From Pyrenophora tritici-repentis (lineage: Eukaryota > Ascomycota > Dothideomycetes > Pleosporales > Pleosporaceae), in the NCBI RefSeq assembly GCF_003171515.1, contig NC_089396.1, positions 1,116,001-1,180,000 on the forward strand: a stretch of 64,000 nucleotides of DNA. Reading direction: 5' to 3'. The notes beneath the pieces were generated by a model, which worked only from the letters and a program-made list of their open reading frames with translations, searched no databases and was not told the DNA's origin. Shown here piece after piece: positions 52,647 through 64,000 of the stretch (position 1 is its first letter; each line of letters begins with the position of its first letter). A program made the position numbers and the translations under genes.

Positions 52647-53699
52647 TTACAACTCCACTATGGTTTCTCCCTGCTCCAGCCCGCACCACTCAACGCTCTT
52701 CCGCCAGAGTGCAAGCTGCATTTTCATCTCCATACTTTCTGGGGAGCTATTCACCTTTTGTTCTCCTTCAAAATAGCCCTCTTGTCCGGAAAACTTCTCA
52801 GCAACAGCAACCTCTACTACAGACCCCGCAGCCTGTTCAACTTTCATAAGTCGAGGAACGACGAACCTCAGCAAGGGCAGCAACCACGTCACAATCCTGG
52901 CCATGATCTGGAGGTGGTGCGGGACATGTGGCTGACGAAAAGCTCGCGAATCGAGCAGATCGAGAGGATCTACAGCCACCGCACGAATGGCTTCGGTGTC
53001 TTTCTTCTGTTATTCTGGTGAGCATCGAGAGGAATGCAACGATGTCAGCTCGTGACTTACTGCCTTGAGTCGTCGGTTGAGCTCATACATCACCATGATG
53101 GTAACTAGTTTACTAGTTCCATATCTCTGGAAGCCTCTCCCTGTTTCTTCGCCTTGTTTGTCTGGTTGCGGATGCACCAACAAGTCCAGCTCTTCCGGTA
53201 TCTGGGTTGGATAGCCTCTGGAGAGGCTCGCTTTCTCCGGCCAGTGCGCCACACTACCCAGGAACACGATACGTCCATGCACATTATCCATTCCACTTAG
53301 AAGTCTAAGGCATAGGGAGAAGTGCGCCAGATAATTTACCGCGATTGAAGCTTCATACCCATCGCTCGTGTACTTGGGTCCCCCGGATAAGTTCCAGGTC
53401 ATTGCATTGCAAATTACAGAGCTTAGGCGTGGTAGAGCCTTATCGTTGATTTCGGAGAGTATTGTATCGCTGAAGACACGGACCTGTTCTAGCGATGCAA
53501 GGTCGAGGACACGGATGGACACGTGTGCATCCGGTTGTTGAGCCAGAATACGGCGAAGCTCTGCTGTGTTGTGATCTTTTACAGAATCGTTCCGTACTGT
53601 GAGAACAAGGGAGTGTTGAGGGTATGCTCTCAAGAGATACTCGACAGCAGGGATGGCTAGCGAGCCGTTTGCGCCAGTGATAAGTATAGTGCTCGCCAT
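52647..53699 (-). CDS. Short-chain dehydrogenase/reductase (retinol-dehydrogenase type)
   Basis: Exons 53699-53061 and 53006-52647 give 332 residues. The N-terminal nucleotide fold has ITGANGSLAIPAV, with Ala in place of the last Gly. VICNAMTW replaces the usual NAG. YGTSK holds the catalytic Tyr and Lys. Intron 53007-53060 begins GTAAGT, and its acceptor at AACAG is the only one that avoids an in-frame TAA. The C-terminal ~100 residues are helical. The overall layout is like classical SDRs annotated as retinol dehydrogenase or 3-keto reductase. The substrate is unknown. Confidence 0.85.
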
Positions 53700-54500
53700 A
53701 GTGACGAATATAGAAGGTAAGGCCCCGTCAAGTAAGTTTCACCGACGAGATGCGCAGGAGTGACAATGCAAAAATGAAGCGACAAGCTACCAGCTACCTT
53801 CACTATTCGACCACCTCGGTACCTCCTACCAGTTGAGTCCACCTACTTCAAGTTGTCAGCCTAACCTTGGCATGCACCACCATCTCCGGAAACCCCGCTA
53901 AATCCGAGATATGATACGTGTTGCGTGCATGTCGACGAACTCATGAGCAGATTTCTAGTTTGCGGTAAGCGCGGTAGCCCTGGAATCGCACACAGCCTCA
54001 AGACAAGGCGAAGCATGGTTGCGGCACAGGTCGAGGGGTACTTTGCTTCCCCGCATTCTCTGGTCACGTCTCTCTCCAACCTCGCTTCAACTCTCTCGCC
54101 AGCTTTATCTAGTTATCTTTGCAGTCGAAACATCTCGCTTTGTTTCACTGGCACAAAAATACAGAATACTTTTCGTTTCAACGCACATCCCGAAGAATCC
54201 GTCACGTGCGGAAATCATCGTAGATCCTGCTGTACAAGTTTAGCGACAACAAACGCCCTGCATCTTGCATAAATTGTGATTCTTGAAATTCCGTCAGCAT
54301 GGACAACAACTTAACAGGATGTAATGATAAATGGCTGCGCCAATCATCGCCTTACTCAAATCACATACGGGTCGTCAGCGAAAGATGGCACAGCGCATGG
54401 ACAGAGCTAACCGTATACCCTGTTGGTGCAAGAGACACCAAAGAGGATCATATCAGCTCTTCGATACAAGCACTGTTTTCAAGGCGAATATGGGCTTTAA
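53700..54500. other. Intergenic, no gene recognised
   Basis: About 800 bp. The first ~150 bp should be the SDR promoter. ORFs on plus near 54.0 and 54.35 kb have no domain; the latter may be further decayed HET-gene sequence. Confidence 0.45.
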
Positions 54501-54749
54501 TCGATATACCTGTCATACACGACTACCAATACGCTCCAAGACCCTGAGAAACGTATTCTCGAAATCATCGAGCACGTACCCCCAACACATAAGCCTCTCG
54601 CCCCCGGAGAGATTCGTTTGATGCAGTTCGAACAATCGCGTTGTAATGAACCGATTCGGATCAGCCTGACCAATATATCTCTCGAAAAGGCCGGTGATGA
54701 TTACAGTGCCATTTCCTATTTCTGGGGCGAACCCAATATACTACATTAG
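54501..54749 (+). pseudogene. HET-domain relic
   Basis: After a TAA the frame reads LQDPEKRILEIIEHVPP, then LAPGEIRLMQFE and ISLTNISLEKAGDDYSAISY followed by FWGEP and a TAG. The DDYSAISYFWGEP segment is the N-terminal hallmark of HET incompatibility domains (normally YxALSYxWG). Only this start of the domain remains. It lies about 100 bp before the tandem array. Confidence 0.7.
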
Positions 54750-54855
54750 GAAAGATAAGACATCGTTACTCGCTATGACAAAGGAAAAAAGGCTGTAAAT
54801 AAAATGAAAGAAGGCGTGTCAAGGCGATATACCAATACACTTTCCGGCGTACCAA

Positions 54856-57850
54856 TTCACTCAAAAGTACACAGCAATCGACAGTTGAAATCCGACCTGC
54901 TACATTGGGAAAGAGGAGATAACAAAGCTTATCGTGGGATACGAAGTAAACTCTGTATCAAGGTGAGTAGAAAAGTCCCAAGTCGACACCACTGTACCTC
55001 CCAACACGCCTATTCACCCTCCTAGCCGCGAGAATCAACACTTGAACCAATACATGCCGCTTTAGGTAATAGAACCTAATGAACTTAAAATGGTAGAGAA
55101 GGCATGTGAAGCGTTGGGCAAAGGAAGTAGTAAAGGAGAATTTACCAGGTAACATACATCAGTACCCTACCTACCCATGCCCCGATGAGCCAATTCACTA
55201 TAAAATGTGCAGGAATCGACAGATGAACATTTACCTGCCGCTTTAGGAAATAGGGTACAGCAGAATAAAGTGCTGGCATGGATAAAAGCAAAGGAAGGGT
55301 GGGTGTAGGTCACGATGGTGAAGGTTTGGGGCGTGGGCGGGTACGCCCCTAACAGTGAATCATTCACCTTCTAGGTCGCTGCAATCGACGCTCTAAAGCA
55401 TACCTACCGCTTTAGGCAAAGAACTCTACATACCTCAAATGCGATTTTTTAAGGGAAATCTTTGTGCGGGACAATAGTGAGAATAGAATGCGGAGGTGAA
55501 GGGTTGGGTAGGTACAGGGACGCAGGATTAGCCAGTTCATTCACCCAAAACACTACGGGAATCGACACTTTACGACGTACCTACTACTTTAGGCAAGTAG
55601 TCCTTCCAAACTTCATTTGCCAAAAATTGCGAAAGAGGAGACCTCGTGCGGGAATGCGTGAGGGTAGAAAGCGAGGTGAAAGTTTGGTAAGCATCAACGG
55701 CCAGCTCCTTCACCCAAAACATTGCAGGAATCGGCACTTTATAGCGTACCTACCGCTTTAGGCAAGTCTATATAGCAAACCTCAATTGCGCATATTACAG
55801 GGTGAGTTTTACGAGCGAAAGTGTGTAAGTAAGAAGCGTTTGAAGGAGAAGGTCTGGGTGCGTTGCAGGGACGTACTCGTGGGCGGTCATTCACTCAAAA
55901 GTCTGCCGCAATCGACACTTATAAGCCATACCTACCGTTTTAGGTAGTATGTTTTAAATAAATGTCACGAAATGGGAGGTATTGCAGTGCAGCGAGAAAG
56001 GAAGGATAGAAGTGAAGGTGAGGGTCTAGGTATGCTCACAGGCGAGCCTTTCACCCTAAACATTACAGTTATCCACGCTTTTCAGCTTCTACCTACCGCT
56101 TTAGGAAGTTCGGTTTCGCAAAATTTAGATTTCGCGATAATTTTAAGGGCATAGAAAGGGTAGGTAAAGGAGAGTGATGGTTAAGGCTTAGGTAGGCACC
56201 TAACCTGGGCCTTTCACTTATAACACTACAGAAATCGACACTTCAAGGCTTCTACCTACCGCTTTAGGGATCATAGCATAATCCACTTCAAACTTTTGAT
56301 ACGGAGAACATAGTAGGGGAGGTAACCATAGGAAGGGTTAGGTGAAGGTTTTGGTAAGCTCCTGCGTCGATTAATTCACTGTAAACAATGCAGCAATCAA
56401 TAGGTAATGATTCTTGCCTAAAGAGGAAACACCGCTCTACAAACTTCATTTTCATGCAAACTTCATTTTAATCATATATGTGGAATGCGAAGTTGCTGGC
56501 GTAGAGGTGCGGACTAGTGAAGCGACGCGCACTTTTGCGATGCTACACAAACACCCTCCGCAGCCACCAAGGTCTATTCACTAAAAATATTACAGCAATC
56601 AACGGAAATTCATTCTTAAGAAGAAGAGAAATATTTGCCCTACAAACTTCATAGTGAGAGGGCAAGTTGAACGCGAGGTTGTTGGTGTGCAGACGTAGGT
56701 AAGTGAAGTAGTTCTCTCTTTCGCAATACAGCGTAGAAACCGGTACATGCAACCACGGCTGGTGGTTCTCCTCGGTCGCAAATTTTCTTTGTCAATGTAT
56801 CATTTGAAGACTTTTGGATGCGGTAGTTTTGGGGGCAGTGCCTCGGGTCGACTGCATCATGTGCAACCACGGCACGCCAATGCGCTCTAAATCTTGCAGC
56901 AGTTGACAGGTGCAATTTTCTACCCAAACTTGCGATGAGGAAAGGCAAGTTTGATTATGGTTTAGGAAGCAAAGAGCGACGTCTGGACGTTGTTGGCGTG
57001 CGAGTGTAGGCAGGTGACAGGATTGTGAGGACGGTCGCTAGAGGTACACAAAACCCTTCACCACAATGCGTACGTTGGCCCAGAATATTACAGCGCTTAA
57101 TATGTGCATGCGTTTATCTAGAAAGGAAAACAAGATTTGAAATTGCATATTGCAAATAATAGCAGAGACGGTAATAGCGCTACTTTGAAGCCGTCCGGAA
57201 ATGAAGGTGTAGCTAAGGTCGGACTGTTTCACTCACGGGCTTCTACCGCGACGCGCTTGTTCACCCTAAAGATTGCAGTAATCAATGGGGTTTTACTCTT
57301 TCCAATTATAGAAAGATCTTTTTCGATCTTCGTAGCGGCAGCGCATGCAAGACCCCAGGACTGTGGCCGGCGTGCAGCTGTGCGTAGCTGAAAACGGGGA
57401 TCTAAGTCGGTGCTAGTTGGCTTCACTTTTGTCACAGGCCTTTCCAAGGTTACTACCACACGCTTGTTCACCCTAAAAATCGCAGTAACCTACGACTTCG
57501 TATAGTTGCCTGATATGGAAGGAAACGACTATTAGTGCGTTTTGCTGTAATGTGCATGGTGTAGACCGTGACATGGGTTGAACGAAACCTCCAAGGCCTT
57601 CGCCGCTACTGGCGCTTCGCCCTAAAGATCGCAGCAACCCACATTCATCTGCAATTGCCTGATTCGGAAGCAAAAGGACCATCAATTTATCTTGCTTTGA
57701 TAGTGAAGTAAGACGCAAGGCTGTAGACAGGCAAGCAACTGGCGAATAGGTAAGCAGCGATGAAAGGGTCGGAGCTTAGGTGTATTCACCCTAAAGATGG
57801 CTGCAATCAACAGAACCCCAATATTACCCAATCCGGCAATTGCACTCAGC
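54856..57850. repeat. Tandem array of about 17 units, 150-206 bp each
   Basis: Each unit has TTCAC(C/T)C then A-rich, GCAG-AATCGACACTT, and in the first ten units CCTACCGCTTTAGGCAA. TTCAC starts fall at 54856, 55013, 55194, 55363, 55540, 55709, 55890, 56050, 56213, 56375 and 56577, spaced 157-202 bp and mostly 160-181. The second half (57060, 57260, 57466, 57616, 57785) keeps TTCACCCTAAA-AT-GCAG but has diverged. There is no continuous ORF. The period is close to one nucleosome. Confidence 0.85.
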
Positions 57851-58341
57851 AGACCTCATCACCCGAAGCAAAAACAAATAATAGGAAAGTCGTTGGGAAG
57901 ACAGTTGTAGGCGGACTATATCGCTCCTGTACCTAGACGTGCCCGTCAATGTTGATCTCCCGCCAGCAACGAATCCACGTCTCCTCAGCTCGCGAAAAGA
58001 AAAAGCGAAAAAAGTTGGCGAAAAGCAACATGTCAACATGATATCCAACAAATAGGGTGTGGTATACCAACACCTATGGAAGCCTCATCTTGGCTACATC
58101 ATTAAATTACAAAGAAATATGGTCCGCGGACTCTCGCCGTGCGTCACGTTTGCGCAGGAAGGGCGTGCAAGCGGCTTGGGTGGTGTGCACTGGCCGGCCC
58201 CAGCAGATGAAGTAGTCATATTGAAGTAATGTTGTAACGGTGTCCTCATAAAAGGCGTGTCTTTTTCACTTTCGATACGCAGATACAGAGATCCTGAAAC
58301 CGTGCACAAGAAGAAGGGTGGTTACTGCAATTCCAGGCAAG
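57851..58341. other. Intergenic upstream of PAQR gene
   Basis: About 490 bp without a gene; promoter of the PAQR gene presumed. Confidence 0.5.
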
Positions 58342-59488
58342 ATGACATCACACGCACGCCAAGACGCTAGAGACAAGGCGGGGACAGGGTGGTTGACAAC
58401 GAAGGCGGAGTGGTACGGCGCAACGACGCAACGACATGTGCGCTTTGATGAAATTGATGGGGAAGTGAAAGTAAAGCATGAAGATGGCGATATCGATGTC
58501 GTTGACTATAATGCCTTGCTTGGATGGGACGAGCTGTGTAAGTCTGACCCACTACCCGCACTGGTCCCTGACTGTAACTACCAGGAAACATGCTAATTCA
58601 AGCGTTACAGTGCCGTGGCAGCAAGACAACGAGTTCATACTAACAAGCCACCGACGAGCGACGAACTCATACTTGCGTTCTCTGAAAAGTGTGTTCCGTG
58701 TGCACAACGAGACGGTGAATATCTGGTCACACGTTATGGGTGTTGCCATCTTCTTCTGCGCAGCAGTATTGCTATATCTTAGAAGAAATAGTAAAGGTCA
58801 TCTTGATGGTCGCTACAGCATGAATGCGGATGATATGGCTGTGGGAATTTACTTCCTCTCGGTCATAACATGTTTTTTCTTTTCCTTCATGTGAGTATCC
58901 TTTGCTCTACGCAAGACTGCATGCTAATAGCGATGCAGTTACCACATATTCCTCGACCATAGCGAGTGCACGCGTACGTGGACTTGTCGGTTCGACTACC
59001 TTGGTATTGTCATTCCTCTCTGGGGCACGACGGTGTCCAGTACGCACTTTGGATTCTACTGCGAACCTGGATTACAAAATGCGTACGCCATCATCGGTAC
59101 ATTCGCGGGCCTGGCGTGCGCTGTCACTACCCTACATCCATCATTTGCCGGCCCGGCGTCGAGAAGGTTCCGTACCGGAATGTATGTCTTCCTTGGCCTT
59201 TCTTCTTTCTTGCCCATCATCTACGGAATCCTACTCTTTGGCTTGGATGCAATGAACAAGAGGATGAGCTTGTGGTGTTATGTTGCCTTGGGGCTTTTGC
59301 ATGGCTCGGGAGCGACGTTGTATGCAAGCAGAGTGCCTGAGAGATGGTGGCCTGGGCGCTGTGATGTTGTTGGTAGTAGCCACCAGGTCATGCATGTGCT
59401 GGTTGTTTTGGGCGCGGCGGTGTATGCGGCTGGTGTGCTCAGGGCGAGGGAGTACTGGACGGGTGTCAGTTGTGTGACGCTGCATTGA
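58342..59488 (+). CDS. PAQR / haemolysin-III family membrane protein (Izh-like)
   Basis: Exons 58342-58537, 58611-58890 and 58939-59488 give 341 residues. The cytosolic N terminus leads to LPWQQDNEFILTSHRRATNS and FRVHNETVNIWSHVMGV. Seven membrane segments follow. Conserved PAQR residues are present: FLDHSE plus RFDYLGI after TM2, and GSSHQVMHVLV near the end, which supply the predicted metal-binding Asp and His. Yeast Izh proteins and adiponectin receptors belong here and influence zinc or lipid homeostasis as ceramidase-like enzymes; that role is inferred. Intron donors are GTAAGT and GTGAGT. Confidence 0.92.
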
Positions 59489-61370
59489 GGTATGTAAGTT
59501 GTGTCGCGTTGAACACGAACCATCAGCAGATACAACGAAACTCATTACCAATATTCTAATAAATTCGTAGATCTCCACATGAGCGACAACAAGGCAAGGT
59601 CAGAGGTTGAGTTTTTCCCATACGCCATATCCGGGTATAGGATTGCACACCCACTTGGATCCATCTGCCCACCGGAGCTGCGAGCCTTTTTTTTTTAAGT
59701 ATTTGTTAATATAATGCCAGCTGCTAAATCCGCTTGAGCCAGATGCACGATAGTAAGAGTGACTTCCGTAGCTAAAGTCTGGTATGGAAGACCCCTGGTA
59801 GGATTGTGTCTGGTAGGAGATTTCCTGGGATCTCCGCGGTGAGGCTCAACAGGCCTACATCTACTATTACGGACGGTGCCCACGTACAATATTTTCCTAA
59901 TCGCTCGGAGATACTCCACATCCAATATGTGGAACGCCGACAACGACTGTTTTTCGCTTTTTCCGGTCTTCTCGCTCCGATATCGCGACGTCAGCGGATC
60001 TGATCCACACGTTGGGTTCCAATTCACAAGATATAACCGAGTATTCGATCATGTCTCCAGCATGTTCACTAAAAAGCATCTACCAAGTGTCGAAGAACCT
60101 TGGCGTGTGAAGGAACGAGTACAGGTAGACCTACCAGCCGCGGTGACGTTTCCCCAGACTTCTGGGCGCAGTGGCAGCGATATAAGTCTTTACATCGCGC
60201 ATATCCTTTCAGGAGCCGTACTCCGAGCACATGGTCTGGCCGCAGCAAGCCTGCAGTCATGCAAGATAAGCCAGTGATCTCGCCGTTGATTGGCTCAAAC
60301 ATGTCTCATAAGTAGTCAGTTTCGAGGCAGGTACTGATCCCCAACGAGAAACGCGATCTATAGCCAATTTTTGGATGCGTCAGAGTTATGCGAAGAGGGA
60401 ATACCTTCTGCCTGGTAGTGCAAACGGTCGTAATGAGCTGCTGCTTATCATCAGGTCTCCACTGACACATGGTAATCTCAACAACATCCGGGCACCCGTC
60501 ACCTTTCCGAACAACCAGTCAAGCAACTCTACAACTCTCATCTGATGACGAGGCTCTAAAGTGAAAGTGTATAGTAATGTTGTTTGAGCAACACGTGGTC
60601 TTGTAAACGCCAAGTGCCGGGATTCTTCGGGGCGCCAAAACATCCAGTTGTGAAAGTTGAAAAGTACGGGCGACACAGCTATCTGTCACACACTGACCGC
60701 GGAAAAGCAGCAATTCATATTATCTCCAGATGTTCTGATAAGCACCCTTGTTGTGTTCGACCGCAGCAAGCCTAGTCTCTCGTCTGTCAGCGCCAAGAGA
60801 TAAGAGAACGCCATTGCCGTCCCCCACCATCCCGCGTCAAACTTCAGCCCCAGCAACGCAACCTCTTGCATCAACACTCAATCAATATTCAGCCTTTCTT
60901 GTAGCACTTTAGCCAGTCCGCTATGAGATTTCATTCGCTACGAGGGCATGTGGATCGCAAATTGACGCCTCAGCGCTGATCGGAGACGTCTTGCTTGCCG
61001 CGGTTCGACCACGCTTTCTCCAAAACGTCCGCGGTTGAGACTGCCGGGGTCGTCAACGCAGATAACAACTCGCCAGTAATACCGCATACAGGGTCAGATC
61101 AGTGTGATTTCCCTTGGCCTGGAGAACCATTTGCGCCACAGGCTTGCGGTTGCCGTCGCCGTGCGTCACTGTGCTTCACCGCGGAAGTATCCATCTCAGG
61201 AGTCTGTACTCCAATCTATATAACGTCCTGGCTTCTATCTGCAGTCTTGCGGTCAGCAAGCGATATAATTCCTCTCATCGTGTCCGTGAAACCTCACCAG
61301 TCGGCCACATTTGTCTAATATTCACCAGGGCTCGCTGCACAGTTGGAGCACGAAAATCCGGACTTTAGTC
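59489..61370. other. Long intergenic region, no gene recognised
   Basis: About 1.9 kb. A T9 run lies near 59690. Scattered ORFs up to 133 codons have no domain. The last ~450 bp is the nitrate transporter upstream region. Confidence 0.5.
61027..61184 (+). promoter_or_regulatory. Candidate NirA and GATA sites upstream of nitrate transporter
   Basis: GTCCGCGG at 61027-61034 and CACCGCGG at 61177-61184 each match 7 of 8 positions of the Aspergillus NirA consensus CTCCGHGG. AGATAA at 61060-61065 fits the AreA/GATA consensus. Their placement 190-340 bp before the ATG suits nitrate and nitrogen-repression control. The matches are short and not proven. Confidence 0.35.
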
Positions 61371-63123
61371 ATGCCGTTCGCTATCAGTATGCTCTGGTCG
61401 GCACCAGAGCTCAATCCATACAACAAAAAGGCCAGATCCATTCCTGTTCTGAACCCTATCAACAAATATGGACGAGTGTTCCTCTTCTCCTGGTTGGGCT
61501 TCTTCATTGCCTTTTGGTCATGGTAAGTCTATTGTCAACAAGTGGGTCAGCCCTCCCGCAGCATGCTGACGATGTACAGGTACGCGTTTCCGCCTCTGGT
61601 ATGGCCACCCATCTCGAGCGCCACTATATAGAGTTCCCCCAACTGACGTCTCCACAGCTGAGTAAAAGTATCAAGGCGGACATGCACCTTTCCCAGGATC
61701 AGATCGCAAACTCCAACATCGTTGCTCTATGCGCCACACTATTGGTCCGCTTCATTGCAGGGCCCATGTGCGATCACTTTGGCCCTCGCATCACTTTCGC
61801 GTCGTTGTTGTTTGCTGGTGCCATCCCTACTGCTCTTGCAGGCACTGCGCACAACGCAACAGGCCTATATTTCATTCGATTTTTCGTCGGCATTCTTGGA
61901 GGTACCTTCGTGCCCTGTCAGGTCTGGACTACTGGATTTTATGACAAAAACGTTGTTGGCTCGGCCAATGCTTTGGTCGGTGGCTGGGGCAACTCTGGTG
62001 GTGGTATCACATAGTGAGTCAATTACAATCTGTGTATTGCCCCCTAGCTAACATACTCAGCTTTGTCATGCCTGCTATCTATGACTCTTTGAAGTCTAAT
62101 CAAGGCCTCTCTTCGCACGTCGCATGGCGTGTGTCCTTCATCGTTCCCTTCATCATGATCAGCGCGTGTGCGCTCGCTCTCCTACTCTTGACCGAAGATA
62201 CACCCACCGGAAAGTGGTCGGAACGCGGTGTTACCGTCGTTAGCGGTGACCGGCCAAACCAAACCGGCCAGTCCGTCGTTCCTACTACAGGTGCTTTGGA
62301 TGACAAGCCCCCGACTGCCGCCTCTCTCTCTTCCAACGACGAAAAGAAGTATGAAACCCCCGCTAAGCCTGATACAGATGTTGAAACCGCCCATGGTGAT
62401 GTGCAGATCATGGACGAAGTTCAACACGAAGTCGTTGTCAAGCCTAGCTTTAAGGAAGGTTTGAAGGTTATGTTCTCCCTCCAAACCGGCGCGCTTTGTG
62501 CAGGATACTTCTGCTCATTCGGTGGAGAGCTAGCTATCAACTCTATCCTTGGCGCCTACTATCTCAAGAACTTCCCTTATCTCGGACAGACACAGTCCGG
62601 TCGTTGGGCTGCCATGTTTGGTCTTTTAAACGTCATTACGCGCCCCCTTGGTGGCTTCATTGCTGATATTCTTTACCAAGCCACTGGCCACAGCTTGTGG
62701 GCCAAGAAGCTCTGGATCAACTTCGTTGGAATCATGACTGGTGTCATGTGCATCATCATTGGCAAGCTGGACCCTCACAATTTGCCTGAGATGATTGGAC
62801 TTATTGCTCTCATGGCGATCTTCCTCGAGGCTGGCAACGGTGCCAATTTTGCTCTGGTGCCACACGTCCACCCTCACGCTAATGGTAAGCATCCTCATAT
62901 TGCATGTGTCACGATGGCCAATCACTAACTTTCCCAAGGTGTCCTTTCCGGAATTGTCGGTGCAACTGGAAACTTTGGCGGCATCATCTTCGCCATCATC
63001 TTTCGTTACCACAAGACGAACTATTCTCAGGTGTTCTGGATTATTGGTATAATGATAATCGCGCTGAACTGCGCTTTCATCTGGGTCAGACCTATCCCGA
63101 AGAACCAGATTGGTGGCCGCTAA
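61371..63123 (+). CDS. nrtA: Nitrate/nitrite transporter, NNP family (NrtA/CrnA-like)
   Basis: Exons are 61371-61522, 61581-61599 (19 nt), 61658-62013, 62061-62884 and 62939-63123, giving 511 residues and 12 membrane helices. NNP signatures are present: [16 protein letters not shown] in TM5 and [11 protein letters not shown] in TM11. Arg in [17 protein letters not shown] fits the MFS loop and substrate-binding arginine region. The long central cytosolic loop (about 80 residues, TGKWSERG to KPSFKEGLK) is typical of fungal NrtA. It imports nitrate with protons at the plasma membrane. No niaD or niiA gene is visible within 2 kb. Exon 2 encodes only YAFPPL with flanking split codons. Confidence 0.93.
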
Positions 63124-63695
63124 GGAGGCTTTTGGATTCTGTTATTTTAGCGTTGCGATGCACACGATACCTCTGCGTGGTTTGGGCTGCTTTGTTCTGC
63201 AAAATGAAAGTTTTTGATACCCACTTGAGATTGTCTTTCTCATTTCGTAATTCTGAACGTACTCTGGTGCATTCTGGTATTACTTACAGTCATTCAATGC
63301 ACCAGTGCTATGCTCTGCAGGTGACTTTTTCTCGCACTTGTGCAAACGCAAGTCTGCTAAATTATGGCCTATTGCGTCAGGACTCCACTATGATGCAGGC
63401 CTGTTGCTAGACACTACTACAAAACCACGTCTTCTCCGTACTGGTTTGCGCACCAGCTGACGGTCGCGATATAGATAAATTTGGTTGACCCGAGGGTGTT
63501 CGATAACTCTAAATTATTGTTGGCTTCTGTGTAATGGTACGGTTCAACTCCACATGAGTACCATGGTTGCTTAATGACTCTGGGGGCCTTGTTATAATGT
63601 GATGACTTTGGTTTTAACCACGCCTTCTACTTCTGCCCATTCCCTACATGTACTCTTCACTCGATTTCGTGCGCCAGATTACAACTACGGAAAAC
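63124..63695. other. Intergenic
   Basis: About 570 bp; 3' region of the transporter and upstream of the last gene. Nothing else seen. Confidence 0.5.
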
Positions 63696-64000
63696 ATGAC
63701 GGAACCGCCGCCGACCTTGCTCACACTCCCGCGAGAGCTCCGAGACCAAATCTTCAGTTACCTTTACCACGAGAAGCGCTTCAAATGGGCAGGGGAGTCC
63801 CCTGATAATCCGTCATATTTTGATCTATGTTCATTGGCGCTCTGGTCTCATCACGCCAAAATCTACCTGCACAACAGCCCGCAATTGAGTGTACTGCTCA
63901 CCCATTCCCAGCTATATGCCGAGCACATGCCGGACCTTGCCGTATCGATATACCCCAACATTTCTTATCGCGGAATGTGGCCTGTGATACAAATGCATCC
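63696..64000 (+). CDS. F-box-like hypothetical protein, 3' end cut by window
   Basis: The frame is open from ATG at 63696 (MTEPPPTLLTLPRELRDQIF) to the window edge. LLTLPRELRDQIFSYLY is the first helix pair of the fungal F-box-like domain. A Leu/His-rich region follows. Such proteins are numerous in Pezizomycotina and mostly uncharacterised. The rest of the gene is outside the window. Confidence 0.7.
   Translation, partial: MTEPPPTLLTLPRELRDQIFSYLYHEKRFKWAGESPDNPSYFDLCSLALWSHHAKIYLHNSPQLSVLLTHSQLYAEHMPDLAVSIYPNISYRGMWPVIQMH

Noticed and set aside
54856..57850. CRISPR-like array
   Set aside because: Units are 150-206 bp with diverged sequence, no short identical direct repeats with unique spacers, and the genome is fungal.
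59695..60315. Several 65-133 codon ORFs between PAQR and nitrate transporter genes
   Set aside because: They overlap on both strands, with no domain, no signal peptide and no splice continuity.

Overview
The window is filamentous-ascomycete nuclear DNA, most likely from a Dothideomycete of the order Pleosporales. The evidence is short GT-AG introns of about 45-60 bp with CTAAY branch sites, fungal gene families (NACHT-TPR, HET, PAQR/Izh, Psr-type phosphatase, kinesin-14, NrtA), and hAT, Tc1 and Copia elements with point mutations resembling repeat-induced mutation (RIP). From memory, which I cannot check here, histone H3 copies carried by hAT elements have been described in Pyrenophora tritici-repentis. 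The species is therefore an inference.

Region 1 (1 to about 33 kb) is accessory and built from nested transposons. A cut-off Tc1/mariner transposase and an orphan 578-codon ORF sit at the left edge. One minus-strand host gene, a protein kinase with ankyrin repeats, once ran from about 23.7 kb to 2.87 kb. Two hAT insertions have split it into three pieces, each bounded by a perfect 8-bp target duplication (GGCCCCAA at 3262/20098; GTGGTGTC at 22438/23498). The larger insertion (3270-20097) is itself filled with a Copia retrotransposon (3859-12486), a 150-bp solo LTR (18822-18971) and two nearly identical, inverted 2.6-kb hAT-like elements (12624-15217 and 15973-18567).

Each 2.6-kb element carries an intron-containing, open histone H3-like gene. 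It is divergent from a transposase gene that lacks the catalytic core. Three of the element's introns are homologous to one another, which suggests introner-like multiplication inside a transposon. This is the most unusual system in the window.

The Copia element contains an assembly gap. It is followed by a repeat of its own interior full of one-base deletions, which I read as an assembly artefact.

A four-exon NACHT-TPR (STAND) gene follows at 24.5-27.8 kb. Next comes a cytochrome P450 gene (27.97-32.97 kb), cut in its fourth exon by a 3069-bp hAT element with an intact 837-codon transposase and the perfect duplication GGGTACTC. Excision in silico restores a 553-residue P450 frame.

Region 2 (33-64 kb) is mostly single-copy genes: an FCP/SCP (Psr1-type) phosphatase, a LOA1/Vps66-like acyltransferase, a kinesin-14 motor, two related secreted-domain/transmembrane wall-type proteins, a mitochondrial-looking SDR with a 7-nt microexon, a 39-residue cysteine-rich metallothionein-like peptide, a second SDR, a PAQR receptor-type protein, a nitrate transporter and a cut-off F-box-like gene. 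A HET-domain relic lies directly before a roughly 3-kb tandem array of about 17 units of 150-206 bp (54.86-57.85 kb). I found no rRNA, tRNA or CRISPR.
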